DNA of 64,000 bases from Betaproteobacteria bacterium (GTDB lineage: Bacteria > Pseudomonadota > Gammaproteobacteria > Burkholderiales > Rhodocyclaceae), in the NCBI GenBank assembly GCA_016234745.1, contig JACRAR010000064.1, positions 1 through 64,000 on the forward strand, read 5' to 3'. The first letter of the stretch is position 1. Every line of letters starts with the position of its first letter. The translations under genes were made by a program, and so were the position numbers. Below are positions 54,437 to 64,000 of the stretch, piece after piece. Below the pieces are notes generated by a model. It was not told the DNA's origin. It did no database searches and saw nothing but the letters and a program-made list of their open reading frames with translations.

Positions 54437-56620
54437 CTAGGCCGGCGCCAGGATGATTCCCGCCAGCGGTGGCAGCGTCAACGTTAGCGAGGCGGGCAGG
54501 TTCATCCAGGGCTGGGTGCTGGCCTGCATTGCTCCCGGGCCGTTGCCGAGGTTGCTGCCGCCGTAATATTCCGAATCGGTATTGAGCAATTCACGATAAG
54601 CGCCGGCTCGCGGCACGCCGATCCGATAATCGTGACGCGGCACCGGCGTGAAGTTGAAAACGACCACGGCGAAACTGCCATCGCGCGCAAAGCGCAGCCA
54701 ACTGATCACCGACTGCTCGTTATCGTGACAATCGATCCAGCCAAATCCTTGCGCCGAGAAATCCAGGTCGTGCAATGCCGGCAGCGCCACGTAAAGCCGG
54801 TTCAGATCGCGCAGCAGCGCTTGCAGGTTGGCGTGCGCCGGCTGGGCCAGCAGCGCCCACGGCAGTTCCTCGCTGCTGCGCCACTCATGCGGCTGGGCGA
54901 TCTCCCCGCCCATGAAGTCGAGCTTCTTGCCCGGCATGCTCATCTGGTAGGCAAACAGCAGGCGCAGATTGGCAAAGCGCTGCCAGCGATCGCCCGGCAT
55001 TTTGTCGAGCAGGGAACGCTTGCCATGCACCACCTCGTCATGCGACAGCGGCAGGACGAAATTCTCGGTATAGGCATAGAGCTGGCCGAAGGTCAGGCGC
55101 TCATGGTGGTAGCGGCGATGGACCGGGTCGTTCTCCATGTACTCGAGCGTATCGTGCATCCAGCCCATGTTCCATTTCATCGAGAAGCCCAGCCCGCCCA
55201 GATGCACCGGGCGCGACACCATCGGCCAGGCCGTCGATTCCTCGGCGATGGTGAGGGCGCCGGGGAAATCGTGATGCACCATGGTGTTGAGTTCCTGCAG
55301 GAACTGGATCGCCTCGAGGTTCTCGCGACCGCCGTGGCGGTTCGGCAGCCACTCGCCAGCCTTGCGCGAATAGTCGAGATAGAGCATCGACGCCACGGCG
55401 TCGACGCGCAGGCCGTCGGCATGGAACTCCTCCAGCCAGTAGTGGGCGCTCGAAAGCAGGAAGCTCTTGACCTCGTTGCGGCCGAAATTGAAAACATGGG
55501 TGCCCCAGTCGGGCTGCCACTTGAGACGCGGATCTTCATGCTCGTAGAGTGCGGTGCCGTCGAAATGCGCCAGGGCAAAGGCATCGCTGGGAAAATGCCC
55601 CGGCACCCAGTCGAGGATCACGCCCAGGCCGGCCTGGTGGCAGGCGTCGATCAGGTAGCGCAAGTCGTCGGGCGTGCCAAAGCGCGAAGTCGGCGCAAAA
55701 TGGCCGGTGCTCTGGTAGCCCCAGGACTCGTCGAGCGGATGCTCCATGAGCGGCATGAATTCGATATGCGTATAAGCCAGATCGCGCACATAGGGAATCA
55801 GCCGCGCGGCCAGCTCGCGGTAGGTGTAGAAACGACCGTCCGGATGGCGCATCCAGGATCCCGCATGAATTTCATAGATCGACAGCGGCGCATGCTGCCA
55901 GTCCCAGCGCGCACGTCTCTCCTGCCACGCCGCGTCGCCCCAGGCATAATCGGAATGGCCGGTAACCCGGGCCGCCGTGGCCGGACGCGGTTCGAAGCAG
56001 CGCGCATAAGGATCCGCCTTGACCGCGATGCTACCGCTCTGCCGGTTGCGCAACTCGAATTTATAGAGCGTGCCGGCCCCAAGCCCTGGGATGAAAAGTT
56101 CCCAGACACCGCTTGCTCCCAGCGTCCCCATTGGATGGACGCGCCCGTCCCAGCGGTTGAAATCGCCCACCACCGAAACCCGGCCGGCATTCGGCGCCCA
56201 CACCCGGAAGCGCACGCCGGCGACGCCGCGCCGGGACTCCGGCCGCGCGCCGAGCAGCCGATACGCCTGGAAATTGCGTCCTTCGTTGAACAAATACAAG
56301 TCGTCGGCGGGCGGCTCGGGCGGAAAGGCATACGGGTCATGCAAGTGCCGCGATGCGCCGTCTTCCTCCACGACCAGCTGGTAGGAAGCCGGCGGCTGCG
56401 CCGCGGCGGGCAGCTCACCGCGCCATTCGAATATACCTTTGTCATGAATGCGCTGCAGCGCCTGCAACTCCGCCCGGTCTGCCCAGGCTACGGCAACGCT
56501 GCGCGCATAGGGACGAAACACGCGCAGAAACCAACTTGCACCATCACGGTGCAGTCCGAGCAGATGAAACGGATCGTGCTCGCGGGATTCCAGCAATGAA
56601 CGCAAGGCTGCTTCAACCAT
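54437..56620 (-). CDS. glgB: 1,4-alpha-glucan branching enzyme
   Basis: A 727-residue GH13 enzyme. N-terminal CBM48 modules ([13 protein letters not shown], then [17 protein letters not shown]) precede the barrel: [21 protein letters not shown] carries the nucleophilic aspartate, TIAEESTAW the acid/base glutamate, and [12 protein letters not shown] the third acid. It introduces alpha-1,6 branches in glycogen. The ATG at 56620 fits the usual GlgB N-terminus, though no strong ribosome-binding site is seen. Divergent from glgC across 58 bp. Confidence 0.96.
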   Translation of the reverse strand: MVEAALRSLLESREHDPFHLLGLHRDGASWFLRVFRPYARSVAVAWADRAELQALQRIHDKGIFEWRGELPAAAQPPASYQLVVEEDGASRHLHDPYAFPPEPPADDLYLFNEGRNFQAYRLLGARPESRRGVAGVRFRVWAPNAGRVSVVGDFNRWDGRVHPMGTLGASGVWELFIPGLGAGTLYKFELRNRQSGSIAVKADPYARCFEPRPATAARVTGHSDYAWGDAAWQERRARWDWQHAPLSIYEIHAGSWMRHPDGRFYTYRELAARLIPYVRDLAYTHIEFMPLMEHPLDESWGYQSTGHFAPTSRFGTPDDLRYLIDACHQAGLGVILDWVPGHFPSDAFALAHFDGTALYEHEDPRLKWQPDWGTHVFNFGRNEVKSFLLSSAHYWLEEFHADGLRVDAVASMLYLDYSRKAGEWLPNRHGGRENLEAIQFLQELNTMVHHDFPGALTIAEESTAWPMVSRPVHLGGLGFSMKWNMGWMHDTLEYMENDPVHRRYHHERLTFGQLYAYTENFVLPLSHDEVVHGKRSLLDKMPGDRWQRFANLRLLFAYQMSMPGKKLDFMGGEIAQPHEWRSSEELPWALLAQPAHANLQALLRDLNRLYVALPALHDLDFSAQGFGWIDCHDNEQSVISWLRFARDGSFAVVVFNFTPVPRHDYRIGVPRAGAYRELLNTDSEYYGGSNLGNGPGAMQASTQPWMNLPASLTLTLPPLAGIILAPA

Positions 56621-56636
56621 AAGGGCATCTGGATTA

Positions 56637-56650
56637 CACTTGAACAAGTG
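56637..56650. promoter_or_regulatory. Inverted repeat in the glgB/glgC divergent region
   Basis: CACTTG-AA-CAAGTG, arms of 6 bp, lies midway in the 58-bp gap. The gap is too short for two independent promoters without overlap, so an operator here could affect both directions. GAGAGGAAG just downstream is the glgC ribosome-binding site. Confidence 0.35.
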
Positions 56651-56678
56651 CTTATTGTAGTCTCCGAGAGGAAGCAAC

Positions 56679-57989
56679 ATGCAATCGAACCCGCAGCACG
56701 AGAAGCCCGTCGACGATCCGCATCTCGACCCGCACCTGACGCGTTCCGCCTTCGCCTTCATATTGGCCGGCGGGCGCGGCAGCCGCCTGTTGCAACTGAC
56801 CAACTGGCGCTCCAAGCCGGCGGTGCCTTTCGGCGGCAAGTTCCGCATCATCGATTTCACCTTGTCGAATTGCGTCAACTCCGGCATCCGGCGCATTGGC
56901 GTGGCAACCCAGTACAAGGCGCAAAGCCTGATCCATCACCTGCAGCGCGGCTGGAGTTTTCTCGACGGACGCTTCGACGAATTCATCGACCTCTTGCCGG
57001 CGCAGCAGCAGGTCGCCGAAAACTGGTATCTCGGCACGGCCGATGCGGTGTTCCAGAATCTCGATGTTTTGCGCCGCAACCAACCGAAATACGTGTTCAT
57101 CCTCTCCGGCGATCATGTGTACAAGATGGATTACGCGAAAATGCTGGAGCAGCATGTACGGACGTGCGCCGACCTCTCCGTGGCCTGCATCGACGTGCCG
57201 ATCGAGGAAGCCAGCGCCTTCGGCGTGATGGGGCTGGATGAGAACCAGCGCGTCATCAGCTTCGCCGAAAAGCCGAAGAATCCCCAGCCGATTCCGGGAC
57301 AGCCGAGCCGCGCCATGGCCAGCATGGGCGTATATATCTTCAACACCGAGTTTCTCTATGAGCAGTTGATCCGCGACAGCGACATGAAACTCTCCACGCA
57401 TGATTTCGGCAAGGATCTGATCCCCTACGCCGTGTCGCGTTATCGCGTCTTCGCCCACAACTTCAGCGCCAGTTGCGTCGGCCTCAAGTCCGACGAGCCG
57501 GATGCGGTTCCCTATTGGCGCGATGTCGGCACCATCGATGCCTATTGGGAAGCCAACATGGAACTCACCAAGGTCACCCCCGACCTCAACATCTACGACG
57601 AGGAGTGGCCGATCTGGACCTACCAGGAGCAGCTGCCGCCGGCCAAGTTCGTCTTCGATGACGACGGCAGGCGCGGCATGGCGATCGACTCTCTGGTATC
57701 CGGCGGCAACATCATCAGCGGCGCCGAAGTGCGCCGCTCAATGCTGTTCTCGCGCGTGCGGGTGCACAGCTTCGCGACCGTCGAGGATGCAGTGATCCTG
57801 CCCAAGGTGGATATCGGCCGCAGCGCACGCCTGCGCCGCGTGGTGGTGGACAAGCACTGCCGCATCCCCGACGGCATGGTGATCGGCTACGACGCCGCCG
57901 AAGACCGCAAGCGCTTCCATGTCACCGAGAAAGGCATCACCCTGGTCACGCCGGAAATGCTCGGCCAGCATGCCCACTACATTCGCTGA
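56679..57989 (+). CDS. glgC: Glucose-1-phosphate adenylyltransferase
   Basis: A 436-residue enzyme (E. coli 431). The NTP loop is [50 protein letters not shown] and the C-terminal left-handed beta-helix (SRVRVHSF...[19 protein letters not shown]) are in place. It makes ADP-glucose, the glycogen synthase donor, and is allosterically controlled. First gene of the glgC-GH57-glgP-pgi-glgA series; 12 bp before the GH57 gene. Confidence 0.97.
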   Translation: MQSNPQHEKPVDDPHLDPHLTRSAFAFILAGGRGSRLLQLTNWRSKPAVPFGGKFRIIDFTLSNCVNSGIRRIGVATQYKAQSLIHHLQRGWSFLDGRFDEFIDLLPAQQQVAENWYLGTADAVFQNLDVLRRNQPKYVFILSGDHVYKMDYAKMLEQHVRTCADLSVACIDVPIEEASAFGVMGLDENQRVISFAEKPKNPQPIPGQPSRAMASMGVYIFNTEFLYEQLIRDSDMKLSTHDFGKDLIPYAVSRYRVFAHNFSASCVGLKSDEPDAVPYWRDVGTIDAYWEANMELTKVTPDLNIYDEEWPIWTYQEQLPPAKFVFDDDGRRGMAIDSLVSGGNIISGAEVRRSMLFSRVRVHSFATVEDAVILPKVDIGRSARLRRVVVDKHCRIPDGMVIGYDAAEDRKRFHVTEKGITLVTPEMLGQHAHYIR

Positions 57990-58001
57990 CAGCGCAACGA
58001 G

Positions 58002-59714
58002 ATGAAGCCTCCGCTCGACCTGGTATTCCTCTGGCACATGCACCAGCCGGATTATCGCGACCATCGCCAGGACGAGCTGGTCCTGCCCTGGGTCTATCTG
58101 CATGTCATCAAGGACTACACCGACATGGCGGCGCACCTGGAGCGGCATCCGCAGATCCGCGCGGTGATCAATTTCGTCCCGGTGCTGCTGGAGCAGATCG
58201 AGGATTACGTGGCACAGTTCGAGACGGGGCAGTTCCACGACCAGTTGCTGCAATTGCTGGCCTGTCCGGATTTTGAGCAGCTGAGCAAGGCCCAGCGCGA
58301 TTTCCTGCTCAACACCTGCTTTCGCAGCAACCACGCCACGATGCTGGCGCCCTTCCCGCTCTATCAGCGCCTGCACGATCTCTCTCTCAAGCTCGGCGGC
58401 GAGGGTCAGGCGGGACTTGACTATCTATCCGGCGCCTATTTCGCCGACCTGGTGACCTGGTACCACCTGGCCTGGACCGGTGAAACCGAAAGACGCCGCC
58501 AGCCCGTCCTGGCGCAACTCATGAGCAAGGGCCAGGGCTACACGCTGGCCGACCGGAAAGCCCTGCTGACCTTGATCGGCGAGGATATCAAAAGCATCAT
58601 TCCGCGCTACCGGGCGCTGGCGCAGCGCGGCCAGATCGAAATCTCCTGCACGCCCCAGACCCATCCGCTGGCGCCGTTGCTGATCGACTTCAAGGTCGCG
58701 CGCGAAGCGCAGCCCGAAGCATCACTGCCCGCCACCGCCGCCTACCCCGGCGGGCGCAACCGCGTCATGGCGCAGATCGAGGATGCCCGCGCCAGCCACG
58801 CCAGCCGCTTCGGCCAGCCACCGGTCGGCATGTGGCCGGCGGAGGGAGCGATCTCGACGGCGTACGTGCAGAAACTCGCGGCGCAAGGCTGCCGCTGGAT
58901 CGCCAGCGGCGAGGGTGTGCTGAATGCCTCTTTGCGCCGCGCCAACTGCGCCGACAGCCGCGCGGTTTTCCAACCCTGGCAATTGGCCCGCGCACCCGGA
59001 CTGACCCTCTTCTTCCGCAACGAGAAACTGTCCGACCTGATCGGCTTCGAGTACGCCAAATGGCACGGCCAGGACGCGGCCCAGCACTTCGTCGCCGAGC
59101 TCGAAGCCATCCATGCCGCCACACCGGACAATGAATCGGCAGTGGTCAGCATCATCATGGATGGCGAAAATGCCTGGGAGCACTACCCCTACAACGGCCA
59201 TTTCTTCTTCGAAGATCTGTACGGGTTGCTCGAGCAGCATCCCGACATCCGCACCACCACCTACGCCGAACTGCTGGCCCGCGCCAAGCCGCCGCCGGTG
59301 TCGACACTGCCGGAGCTCGTCGCCGGCAGCTGGGTGTATGGCACGTTATCGACCTGGATCGGCGATGCCAACAAGAACCGCGCCTGGGACCTGCTCTGCG
59401 CCGCCAAGCAAAGCTATGATCTGGTCATGGCAAGCGAACGACTCTCGCCCCAGGCGCGCACCAACGCCGCGGCGCAGTTGGCGATTTGCGAAAGCTCCGA
59501 CTGGTTCTGGTGGTTTGGCGACTACAACCCGGAGGTTGCGGTGGCCAGTTTCGATCGGCTGTTCCGCCGCAACCTCGCCAACCTCTACTACCTGCTCGAG
59601 TTGTCGCCCCCTGCGCATCTCGACTTGCCCATCTCCGCAATATCCGGCGACGCCACGCCGCAGGCCGAAGGCGGCGGCAGCATGCGCCGCGCCCAACCCC
59701 TATCCCATTCCTAA
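58002..59714 (+). CDS. Glycoside hydrolase family 57 (alpha-amylase/glucanotransferase-like)
   Basis: A 570-residue GH57 enzyme. Conserved regions in order: LVFLWHMHQPDYR, HPLAPLL, GMWPAEGAIS (nucleophilic Glu), IMDGENAWEHYPYNG (acid/base Asp) and a C-terminal helical domain. It probably cleaves or transfers alpha-1,4-glucan chains, trimming glycogen; branching activity is an alternative in GH57. No signal peptide, so cytoplasmic, in line with its position between glgC and glgP. Confidence 0.9.
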   Translation: MKPPLDLVFLWHMHQPDYRDHRQDELVLPWVYLHVIKDYTDMAAHLERHPQIRAVINFVPVLLEQIEDYVAQFETGQFHDQLLQLLACPDFEQLSKAQRDFLLNTCFRSNHATMLAPFPLYQRLHDLSLKLGGEGQAGLDYLSGAYFADLVTWYHLAWTGETERRRQPVLAQLMSKGQGYTLADRKALLTLIGEDIKSIIPRYRALAQRGQIEISCTPQTHPLAPLLIDFKVAREAQPEASLPATAAYPGGRNRVMAQIEDARASHASRFGQPPVGMWPAEGAISTAYVQKLAAQGCRWIASGEGVLNASLRRANCADSRAVFQPWQLARAPGLTLFFRNEKLSDLIGFEYAKWHGQDAAQHFVAELEAIHAATPDNESAVVSIIMDGENAWEHYPYNGHFFFEDLYGLLEQHPDIRTTTYAELLARAKPPPVSTLPELVAGSWVYGTLSTWIGDANKNRAWDLLCAAKQSYDLVMASERLSPQARTNAAAQLAICESSDWFWWFGDYNPEVAVASFDRLFRRNLANLYYLLELSPPAHLDLPISAISGDATPQAEGGGSMRRAQPLSHS

Positions 59715-59731
59715 ACTGATCCGAGACCACC

Positions 59732-62284
59732 ATGCCCGGCACCCGTTTCCAACTCGAAGTCAATCCGGCGATCCCCGCGCGCCTGGCGCGGCTCGAGGAA
59801 CTCTCCAACAACCTCTGGTACAGCTGGGATCGTGCAACCCGCGCGCTGTTCTCGCGGCTGCATCCGTCCCTGTGGCACGCGGTGAATCACAGTCCCAAGG
59901 CCTTCCTCAAGCGTATCGACCAGAAGCGTCTGCTCAGTGCCGCCGAAGACCCGATCTTCCTCGGCACCATGAGCCGGGTGCTGTCGGCCTACGACAGCTA
60001 TCACCAGGGCACCAACCAGGAGGTTCACAGCCACTTCGCCCTCGGCCCGAACGACCTGATCGCATACTTCTGCGCCGAATTCGGTTTTCACGAGAGCCTG
60101 CCGATTTATTCCGGCGGCCTCGGCATCCTTGCCGGCGACCATTGCAAGGGCGCATCGGATCTGCGCCTGCCTTTCGTGTCGGTCGGCCTGCTTTACCGCC
60201 AGGGTTATTTCCAGCAAACCATAGACCGCGACGGCCGCCAGCATCCGCATTATTTCGACACCGACTTTGACGACCTGCCCATCGTTCCGGTGCTGCGCGA
60301 GGATGGCAGCGAAATGCTGATTTCGGTGGAACTGCCGGGGCGCAGCGTGTGGGCCAAGGTCTGGTCGGCGAAAACCGGCAACAGCATGCTCTATCTGCTG
60401 GACACGGACCTGGCCAAGAATACGCCGGCCGACCGCGACATCACCCACCGCCTCTATGGCGGCGATCGCACCACCCGCATCGAGCAGGAAATCCTGCTCG
60501 GCGTCGGCGGCGTGCGCACCCTGCGCGAACTCAACATCAAGCCGACCGTCTGGCACATCAACGAGGGCCATGCCGCCTTCCTGATCCTCGAACGCGTGCG
60601 CGGCCTGCACGGCCAGGGGCTGGCCTTCGACAGCGCACTCGAAGCGGTGGCGTCGAATACCGTATTCACCACGCATACTGCGGTGCCGGCGGGTCATGAC
60701 CATTTCACCGAGGGCATGCTGCTGCATTACTTCAGCCAGTTCTGCAGCGACATCGGCATCAGCGGCGCCGACCTGCTCGGCCTCGGGCGCACGCCCAACA
60801 GCCCGGAGTTCAACATGACGGCGCTGGCGATACGCGGCTCACGCTTCCACAACGGCGTCTCGCGCATCCATGGCAATCTCTCTTCGTCGATACTGGCAAG
60901 CCTGTGGCCGCAGATCGAACCCGCCGAAAATCCGGTGGACTACGTCACCAATGCGGTGCACGTCCCTTCCTTCCTCGCCACCGACTGGCACGAGACTTTT
61001 GACCGCCATCTCGGCCTCGGCTGGATGCATCGCCTCACCGACCAGAATTGCTGGCAAGGCGTGCATCGCATCCCCGACCAGATTTTCTGGAGCATCCGCC
61101 AGTCGCTCAAGGCCCAGTTGCTGCACCTGATTCGCCATCGGGTGCGCGAACAGCACCTGCGCAACCAGGGTTCGGAATCCCACCTCGATCGCATCCTCAA
61201 ATACGCCGATCCAGCCAACCCGACGGTGCTCACCATCGGTTTCGCGCGCCGTTTCGCCACCTACAAGCGTGCCACGCTGCTCTTCAACAACCGCAACTGG
61301 CTGCGCGACATCCTTGGCAACGAGTCGATGCCGGTGCTCTTCATCTTCGCCGGCAAGGCCCATCCGGCCGATGAGCCGGGCCAGTCGCTGATCCGCCAGA
61401 TCAGCGAATTGTCGCGCCAGCCGGAATTCGAAGGCCGCATCATGGTGCTCGAAGGTTACGACCTGCACCTGGCGCGGCGGTTGGTATCGGGCGTGGATGT
61501 CTGGCTCAACAACCCGATCTACCCGCTCGAAGCCTCCGGTACCTCGGGCATGAAAGCCGCCATCAACGGCGCCATGAACCTCTCGGTGCTCGACGGCTGG
61601 TGGGGCGAGGGCTACGACGGCAAAAACGGTTGGGCGATCAAGCCGACTTCGGAAGGACTCGATCCCGGCGAGCGCGACACCGAAGAGGCGCGCACCCTGT
61701 ATGAGCTGCTCCAGGACAGTGTCATTCCGCTCTACTATCGCAACAGTTCGCTCGGCTATTCACCCGATTGGGTGGCGATGGCCAAGCACTCGATTGCCAG
61801 CATCATGCCGCGCTTCAACATGCAGCGCATGCTCAACGAATACACGAAGAAGTTTTACGCCCCCGCCGCCGCGCAGTGGCGCAAATATGCCGGGGAAAAC
61901 TTTGCCGGCGCCCAACATGTCGCGGCGTGGAAGGCCAGGATCCGCAGCGCCTGGCCCGGCGTACGCCTGCGCCGGGTGGAACTGCCCCTGGCGCGCGTGC
62001 GTTATGGCGAGGCGCTGTGCTTCGAGGTCGCGGTGCAGCTCAACGGTCTCGAGCCCAAGGACCTGATCGTCGAACTCGTGATCGCCCGCCCCGGCGAAAA
62101 CAACCCCGCCAAGTCCAAGCGCTATGCGCTGCGGCACGAACAGGTGCTTGACCGCGGCGAACATCTCTTCGTGCGTGAGCTGAGTCTCGAGCAGTGCGGC
62201 AAGATGGACTATCGCATCCGTGCCTTCCCGCATCACGATCTGCTCACCCATCCCTTCGAAATGGGCATGATGGAGTGGCTATGA
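59732..62284 (+). CDS. glgP: Alpha-glucan phosphorylase
   Basis: An 850-residue GT35 phosphorylase of the bacterial/archaeal type with an N-terminal extension (NNLWYSWDRATRALFSRL). GGLGILAGDHCKGASDLRLP, then HINEGHAAFLILERVRGL and FARRFATYKRATLLF are typical. The PLP site is GTSGMKAAINGAMNLSVLDGWWGEGYDG. It releases glucose 1-phosphate from glycogen. Its stop overlaps the pgi ATG (ATGA), coupling release to glycolytic entry. Confidence 0.96.
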   Translation: MPGTRFQLEVNPAIPARLARLEELSNNLWYSWDRATRALFSRLHPSLWHAVNHSPKAFLKRIDQKRLLSAAEDPIFLGTMSRVLSAYDSYHQGTNQEVHSHFALGPNDLIAYFCAEFGFHESLPIYSGGLGILAGDHCKGASDLRLPFVSVGLLYRQGYFQQTIDRDGRQHPHYFDTDFDDLPIVPVLREDGSEMLISVELPGRSVWAKVWSAKTGNSMLYLLDTDLAKNTPADRDITHRLYGGDRTTRIEQEILLGVGGVRTLRELNIKPTVWHINEGHAAFLILERVRGLHGQGLAFDSALEAVASNTVFTTHTAVPAGHDHFTEGMLLHYFSQFCSDIGISGADLLGLGRTPNSPEFNMTALAIRGSRFHNGVSRIHGNLSSSILASLWPQIEPAENPVDYVTNAVHVPSFLATDWHETFDRHLGLGWMHRLTDQNCWQGVHRIPDQIFWSIRQSLKAQLLHLIRHRVREQHLRNQGSESHLDRILKYADPANPTVLTIGFARRFATYKRATLLFNNRNWLRDILGNESMPVLFIFAGKAHPADEPGQSLIRQISELSRQPEFEGRIMVLEGYDLHLARRLVSGVDVWLNNPIYPLEASGTSGMKAAINGAMNLSVLDGWWGEGYDGKNGWAIKPTSEGLDPGERDTEEARTLYELLQDSVIPLYYRNSSLGYSPDWVAMAKHSIASIMPRFNMQRMLNEYTKKFYAPAAAQWRKYAGENFAGAQHVAAWKARIRSAWPGVRLRRVELPLARVRYGEALCFEVAVQLNGLEPKDLIVELVIARPGENNPAKSKRYALRHEQVLDRGEHLFVRELSLEQCGKMDYRIRAFPHHDLLTHPFEMGMMEWL

Positions 62285-63876
62285 AGCAACTGATCGAAAC
62301 CCCGGCCTGGCAGACCCTGGCCACGCTGTCGCGGCACAGCCTGGCCTTGCGCGAACTGTTCGCCACCGACCCGCAGCGTTTCGGACGCTTCTCGCTGAAC
62401 CACGACGGACTGCTGCTGGATTACTCGAAACAGCGCGTCAACAGCGAAGTGATGGCGGCGCTGCATGCGCTGTGGACCAGCGCCGGCGTTCCCGCCTGGA
62501 TCGCGAAAATGCGCGCCGGCGAGCCCATCAATGCCAGCGAAGGACGTGCGGTGCTGCACATCGCCCTGCGCGAACCGGCAGCCCGCCCGGAGGTACGCGC
62601 TGTGCTCGAAAAAATGCGCGGCTTTTGTGCGGACATCCATTCCGGCAGCTGGCGCGGCGCCACGGGGGAAACCATTTGCGATGTGGTGAACATCGGCATC
62701 GGCGGCTCCGACCTCGGCCCGAAGATGGCCACGCAGGCCCTCGCCGCCTTCCATCAGCCGAATTTGCGTGTGCATTACGTTTCGAATCTCGATGCCGCCC
62801 ATCTCGTCACCACGCTCGCCAGGCTCGATCCCAAACGCACCCTGTTCATCATCGCCAGCAAGACCTTCACCACCCAGGAAACCATGACCAATGCCCGGTC
62901 GGCGCGCGCCTGGCTGGTCGCGGCACTCGGCGAAGCCGCCGTGGCGCGGCATTTCGTCGCAGGGTCGACCAATCTTGCCGCCGTCGCGCAATTCGGCATC
63001 GACCCGGCCCATGCCTTCGAATTCTGGGACTGGGTCGGCGGCCGCTTCTCGCTCTGGTCGGCCATCGGCCTGCCCCTGGCACTGGCGGTAGGCTTTGGCA
63101 ATTTCGAGCGCCTGCTGGCCGGCGCCCATGCCATGGACCAGCACTTCTTCACTGCGCCCGTCGCACAGAACCTGCCGGCAACGCTGGCCCTGCTCGGGAT
63201 CTGGAACACCAATTTTCTCGATGCCGCGACCCAGGCCGTGCTGCCCTACAGCCAGTCGCTCGAACACCTGTCGCGCTACCTGCAGCAACTCGAAATGGAA
63301 AGCAACGGCAAGCAGGTCGGCCGCGACGGCCAGCCGGTCGGCTGCGCCACTGCGCCGGTGGTCTGGGGCGAGCCCGGCACCAACGGCCAGCATGCCTTCT
63401 ACCAGTTGATCCACCAGGGCGGACGCCTGATCCCCTGCGACTTCATCGCGCTCAAGCAGGCCGATTTCGATCTGCCCGGGCATCATGCCGCGCTGCTCGC
63501 AAACTGTTTCGCCCAGAGCGAAGCGCTGATGCGCGGCAAGACGCTGGCCGAAGTACGTACCGAATTGAAGGCCGGCGGGATGGCCGAAGAAAAAATTCAG
63601 CAACTCGCCCCCCTCAAGGTGTTCCCCGGCAACCAGCCGTCCACGACGCTGCTGCTCGACCGCCTTGATCCTTACTCGCTCGGACAATTGATCGCGCTTT
63701 ACGAGCACAAGACTTTCGTCCAGGGCATCCTGTGGGGCCTCAATTCCTTCGATCAATGGGGCGTCGAATACGGCAAGCAACTCGCTTCGCGCCTGCTGCC
63801 CATGCTCGAAGGCAAGCAACTGGTCAGCGGCCTGGACAGTTCGACGACAGGATTGATCGCCGCCTGCAAAACTTGA
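62281..63876 (+). CDS. pgi: Glucose-6-phosphate isomerase
   Basis: A 531-residue enzyme. GIGGSDLGPKMATQAL, the phosphate loop ASKTFTTQET, signature DWVGGRFSLWSAIGLPLAL, the second signature GEPGTNGQHAFYQLIHQG and a late KTFVQG lysine region are all present. It interconverts glucose 6-phosphate and fructose 6-phosphate, linking glycogen and trehalose turnover to glycolysis. ATG 62281 is used because it overlaps the glgP stop. Confidence 0.97.
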   Translation: MKQLIETPAWQTLATLSRHSLALRELFATDPQRFGRFSLNHDGLLLDYSKQRVNSEVMAALHALWTSAGVPAWIAKMRAGEPINASEGRAVLHIALREPAARPEVRAVLEKMRGFCADIHSGSWRGATGETICDVVNIGIGGSDLGPKMATQALAAFHQPNLRVHYVSNLDAAHLVTTLARLDPKRTLFIIASKTFTTQETMTNARSARAWLVAALGEAAVARHFVAGSTNLAAVAQFGIDPAHAFEFWDWVGGRFSLWSAIGLPLALAVGFGNFERLLAGAHAMDQHFFTAPVAQNLPATLALLGIWNTNFLDAATQAVLPYSQSLEHLSRYLQQLEMESNGKQVGRDGQPVGCATAPVVWGEPGTNGQHAFYQLIHQGGRLIPCDFIALKQADFDLPGHHAALLANCFAQSEALMRGKTLAEVRTELKAGGMAEEKIQQLAPLKVFPGNQPSTTLLLDRLDPYSLGQLIALYEHKTFVQGILWGLNSFDQWGVEYGKQLASRLLPMLEGKQLVSGLDSSTTGLIAACKT

Positions 63877-63899
63877 TTTTTGTTGCCGCTTCGCGCCGG

Positions 63900-64000
63900 A
63901 TGAATAAACTCAAGATCCTGTTTGTCACTTCCGAGATCGCCCCCTGGGTGAAGACCGGCGGTCTTGGCGATGTCTGCGGCGTGCTGCCGCAGGCATTGCG
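63900..64000 (+). CDS. glgA: Glycogen synthase (5' part only)
   Basis: The window ends after 33 codons. They read MNKLKILFVTSEIAPWVKTG then GLGDVCGVLPQAL, the ADP-glucose-binding KTGGLGDV motif of GT5 glycogen synthases. It elongates the alpha-1,4 chain using the GlgC product. 23 bp after pgi, so it is the last visible gene of the operon. Confidence 0.9.
   Translation, partial: MNKLKILFVTSEIAPWVKTGGLGDVCGVLPQAL

Noticed and set aside
54426-54452. Terminator in the DUF2934/glgB convergent gap
   Set aside because: TGGCGC/GCGCCA can pair, but the stem overlaps the glgB coding end and no T-run follows in either direction.
54632-56599. 655-codon open frame opposite glgB
   Set aside because: Shadow frame of a very GC-rich gene; glgB has all GH13 catalytic motifs.
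62233-63819. 528-codon open frame opposite pgi
   Set aside because: Shadow of pgi, whose two signature motifs and operon overlap are clear.
1-64000. CRISPR array, tRNA/rRNA genes, insertion sequences or prophage
   Set aside because: No regularly spaced repeats, no cloverleaf-like sequence in the short gaps, and no transposase, integrase or phage structural protein was seen.

Overview
The window looks like the chromosome of a Gram-negative betaproteobacterium, probably Rhodocyclales/Nitrosomonadales-like. Reasons: the block gpmA-envC-ctpA-moeB, a grxC-secB-gpsA operon, MSHA-type pilus genes, an ABC-exported surface polysaccharide locus and generally high GC. This placement is inference from gene content; no rRNA or tRNA gene is visible. 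No CRISPR array, insertion sequence or phage gene was seen.

Layout. (1) 1-3.2 kb: a decayed GGDEF fragment, then minus-strand genes for a CBS-domain protein, a CaCA cation exchanger, a Bax-inhibitor-1 family protein and an HPF/RaiA-like ribosome factor. (2) 3.2-10.4 kb: a salt and osmotic-stress block with nhaR, the trehalose operon otsA-otsB-GH15 (OtsA carries an extra membrane/periplasmic module) and nhaD with a clear terminator. (3) 10.4-14.6 kb: moeB-like, ctpA, envC and gpmA, overlapping or nearly so. (4) 14.7-17.7 kb: an ArsR-type regulator, rhodanese, grxC, secB, an SH3 protein and gpsA; trmL is convergent. (5) 18.2-26.6 kb: a type IV pilus (MSHA-like) section with mshE, mshG, an MshF-position protein, a PglL/O-antigen-ligase-like protein and three pilins. 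One pilin has only 66 residues. Two related four-helix membrane proteins lie among and beside the pilins.

(6) 26.7-52.4 kb: an accessory surface-glycan region, visibly AT-richer than its flanks in places. A plus-strand operon (29.5-40.4 kb) encodes a sugar aminotransferase, the Wzm/Wzt exporter, three methyltransferases, four glycosyltransferases and an SDR epimerase-like protein that lacks the catalytic tyrosine. A minus-strand operon (51.1 to 40.4 kb) encodes a tandem nucleotidyltransferase, GtrA, a GT2 enzyme, a GDPD-like protein, a membrane-protein/uridine-kinase fusion, a HAD phosphatase, a class II aldolase and two large membrane proteins, mostly joined by ATGA or 1-4 nt overlaps. Behind it lies a WecA/MraY-like initiating transferase. 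The minus-strand set is my best candidate for an undescribed system: it has the enzyme classes needed to build, phosphorylate, activate and transfer an unknown small building block onto a surface glycan.

(7) 52.5-64 kb: a small membrane ORF, ppk2, a DUF2934 protein with a Lys/Ala/Pro-rich tail, then glycogen metabolism: glgB divergent from glgC-GH57-glgP-pgi-glgA (glgA runs off the end). Together the window holds two storage or protectant carbohydrate systems (trehalose, glycogen), polyphosphate handling, a surface glycan factory and a pilus that a glycan ligase may decorate.
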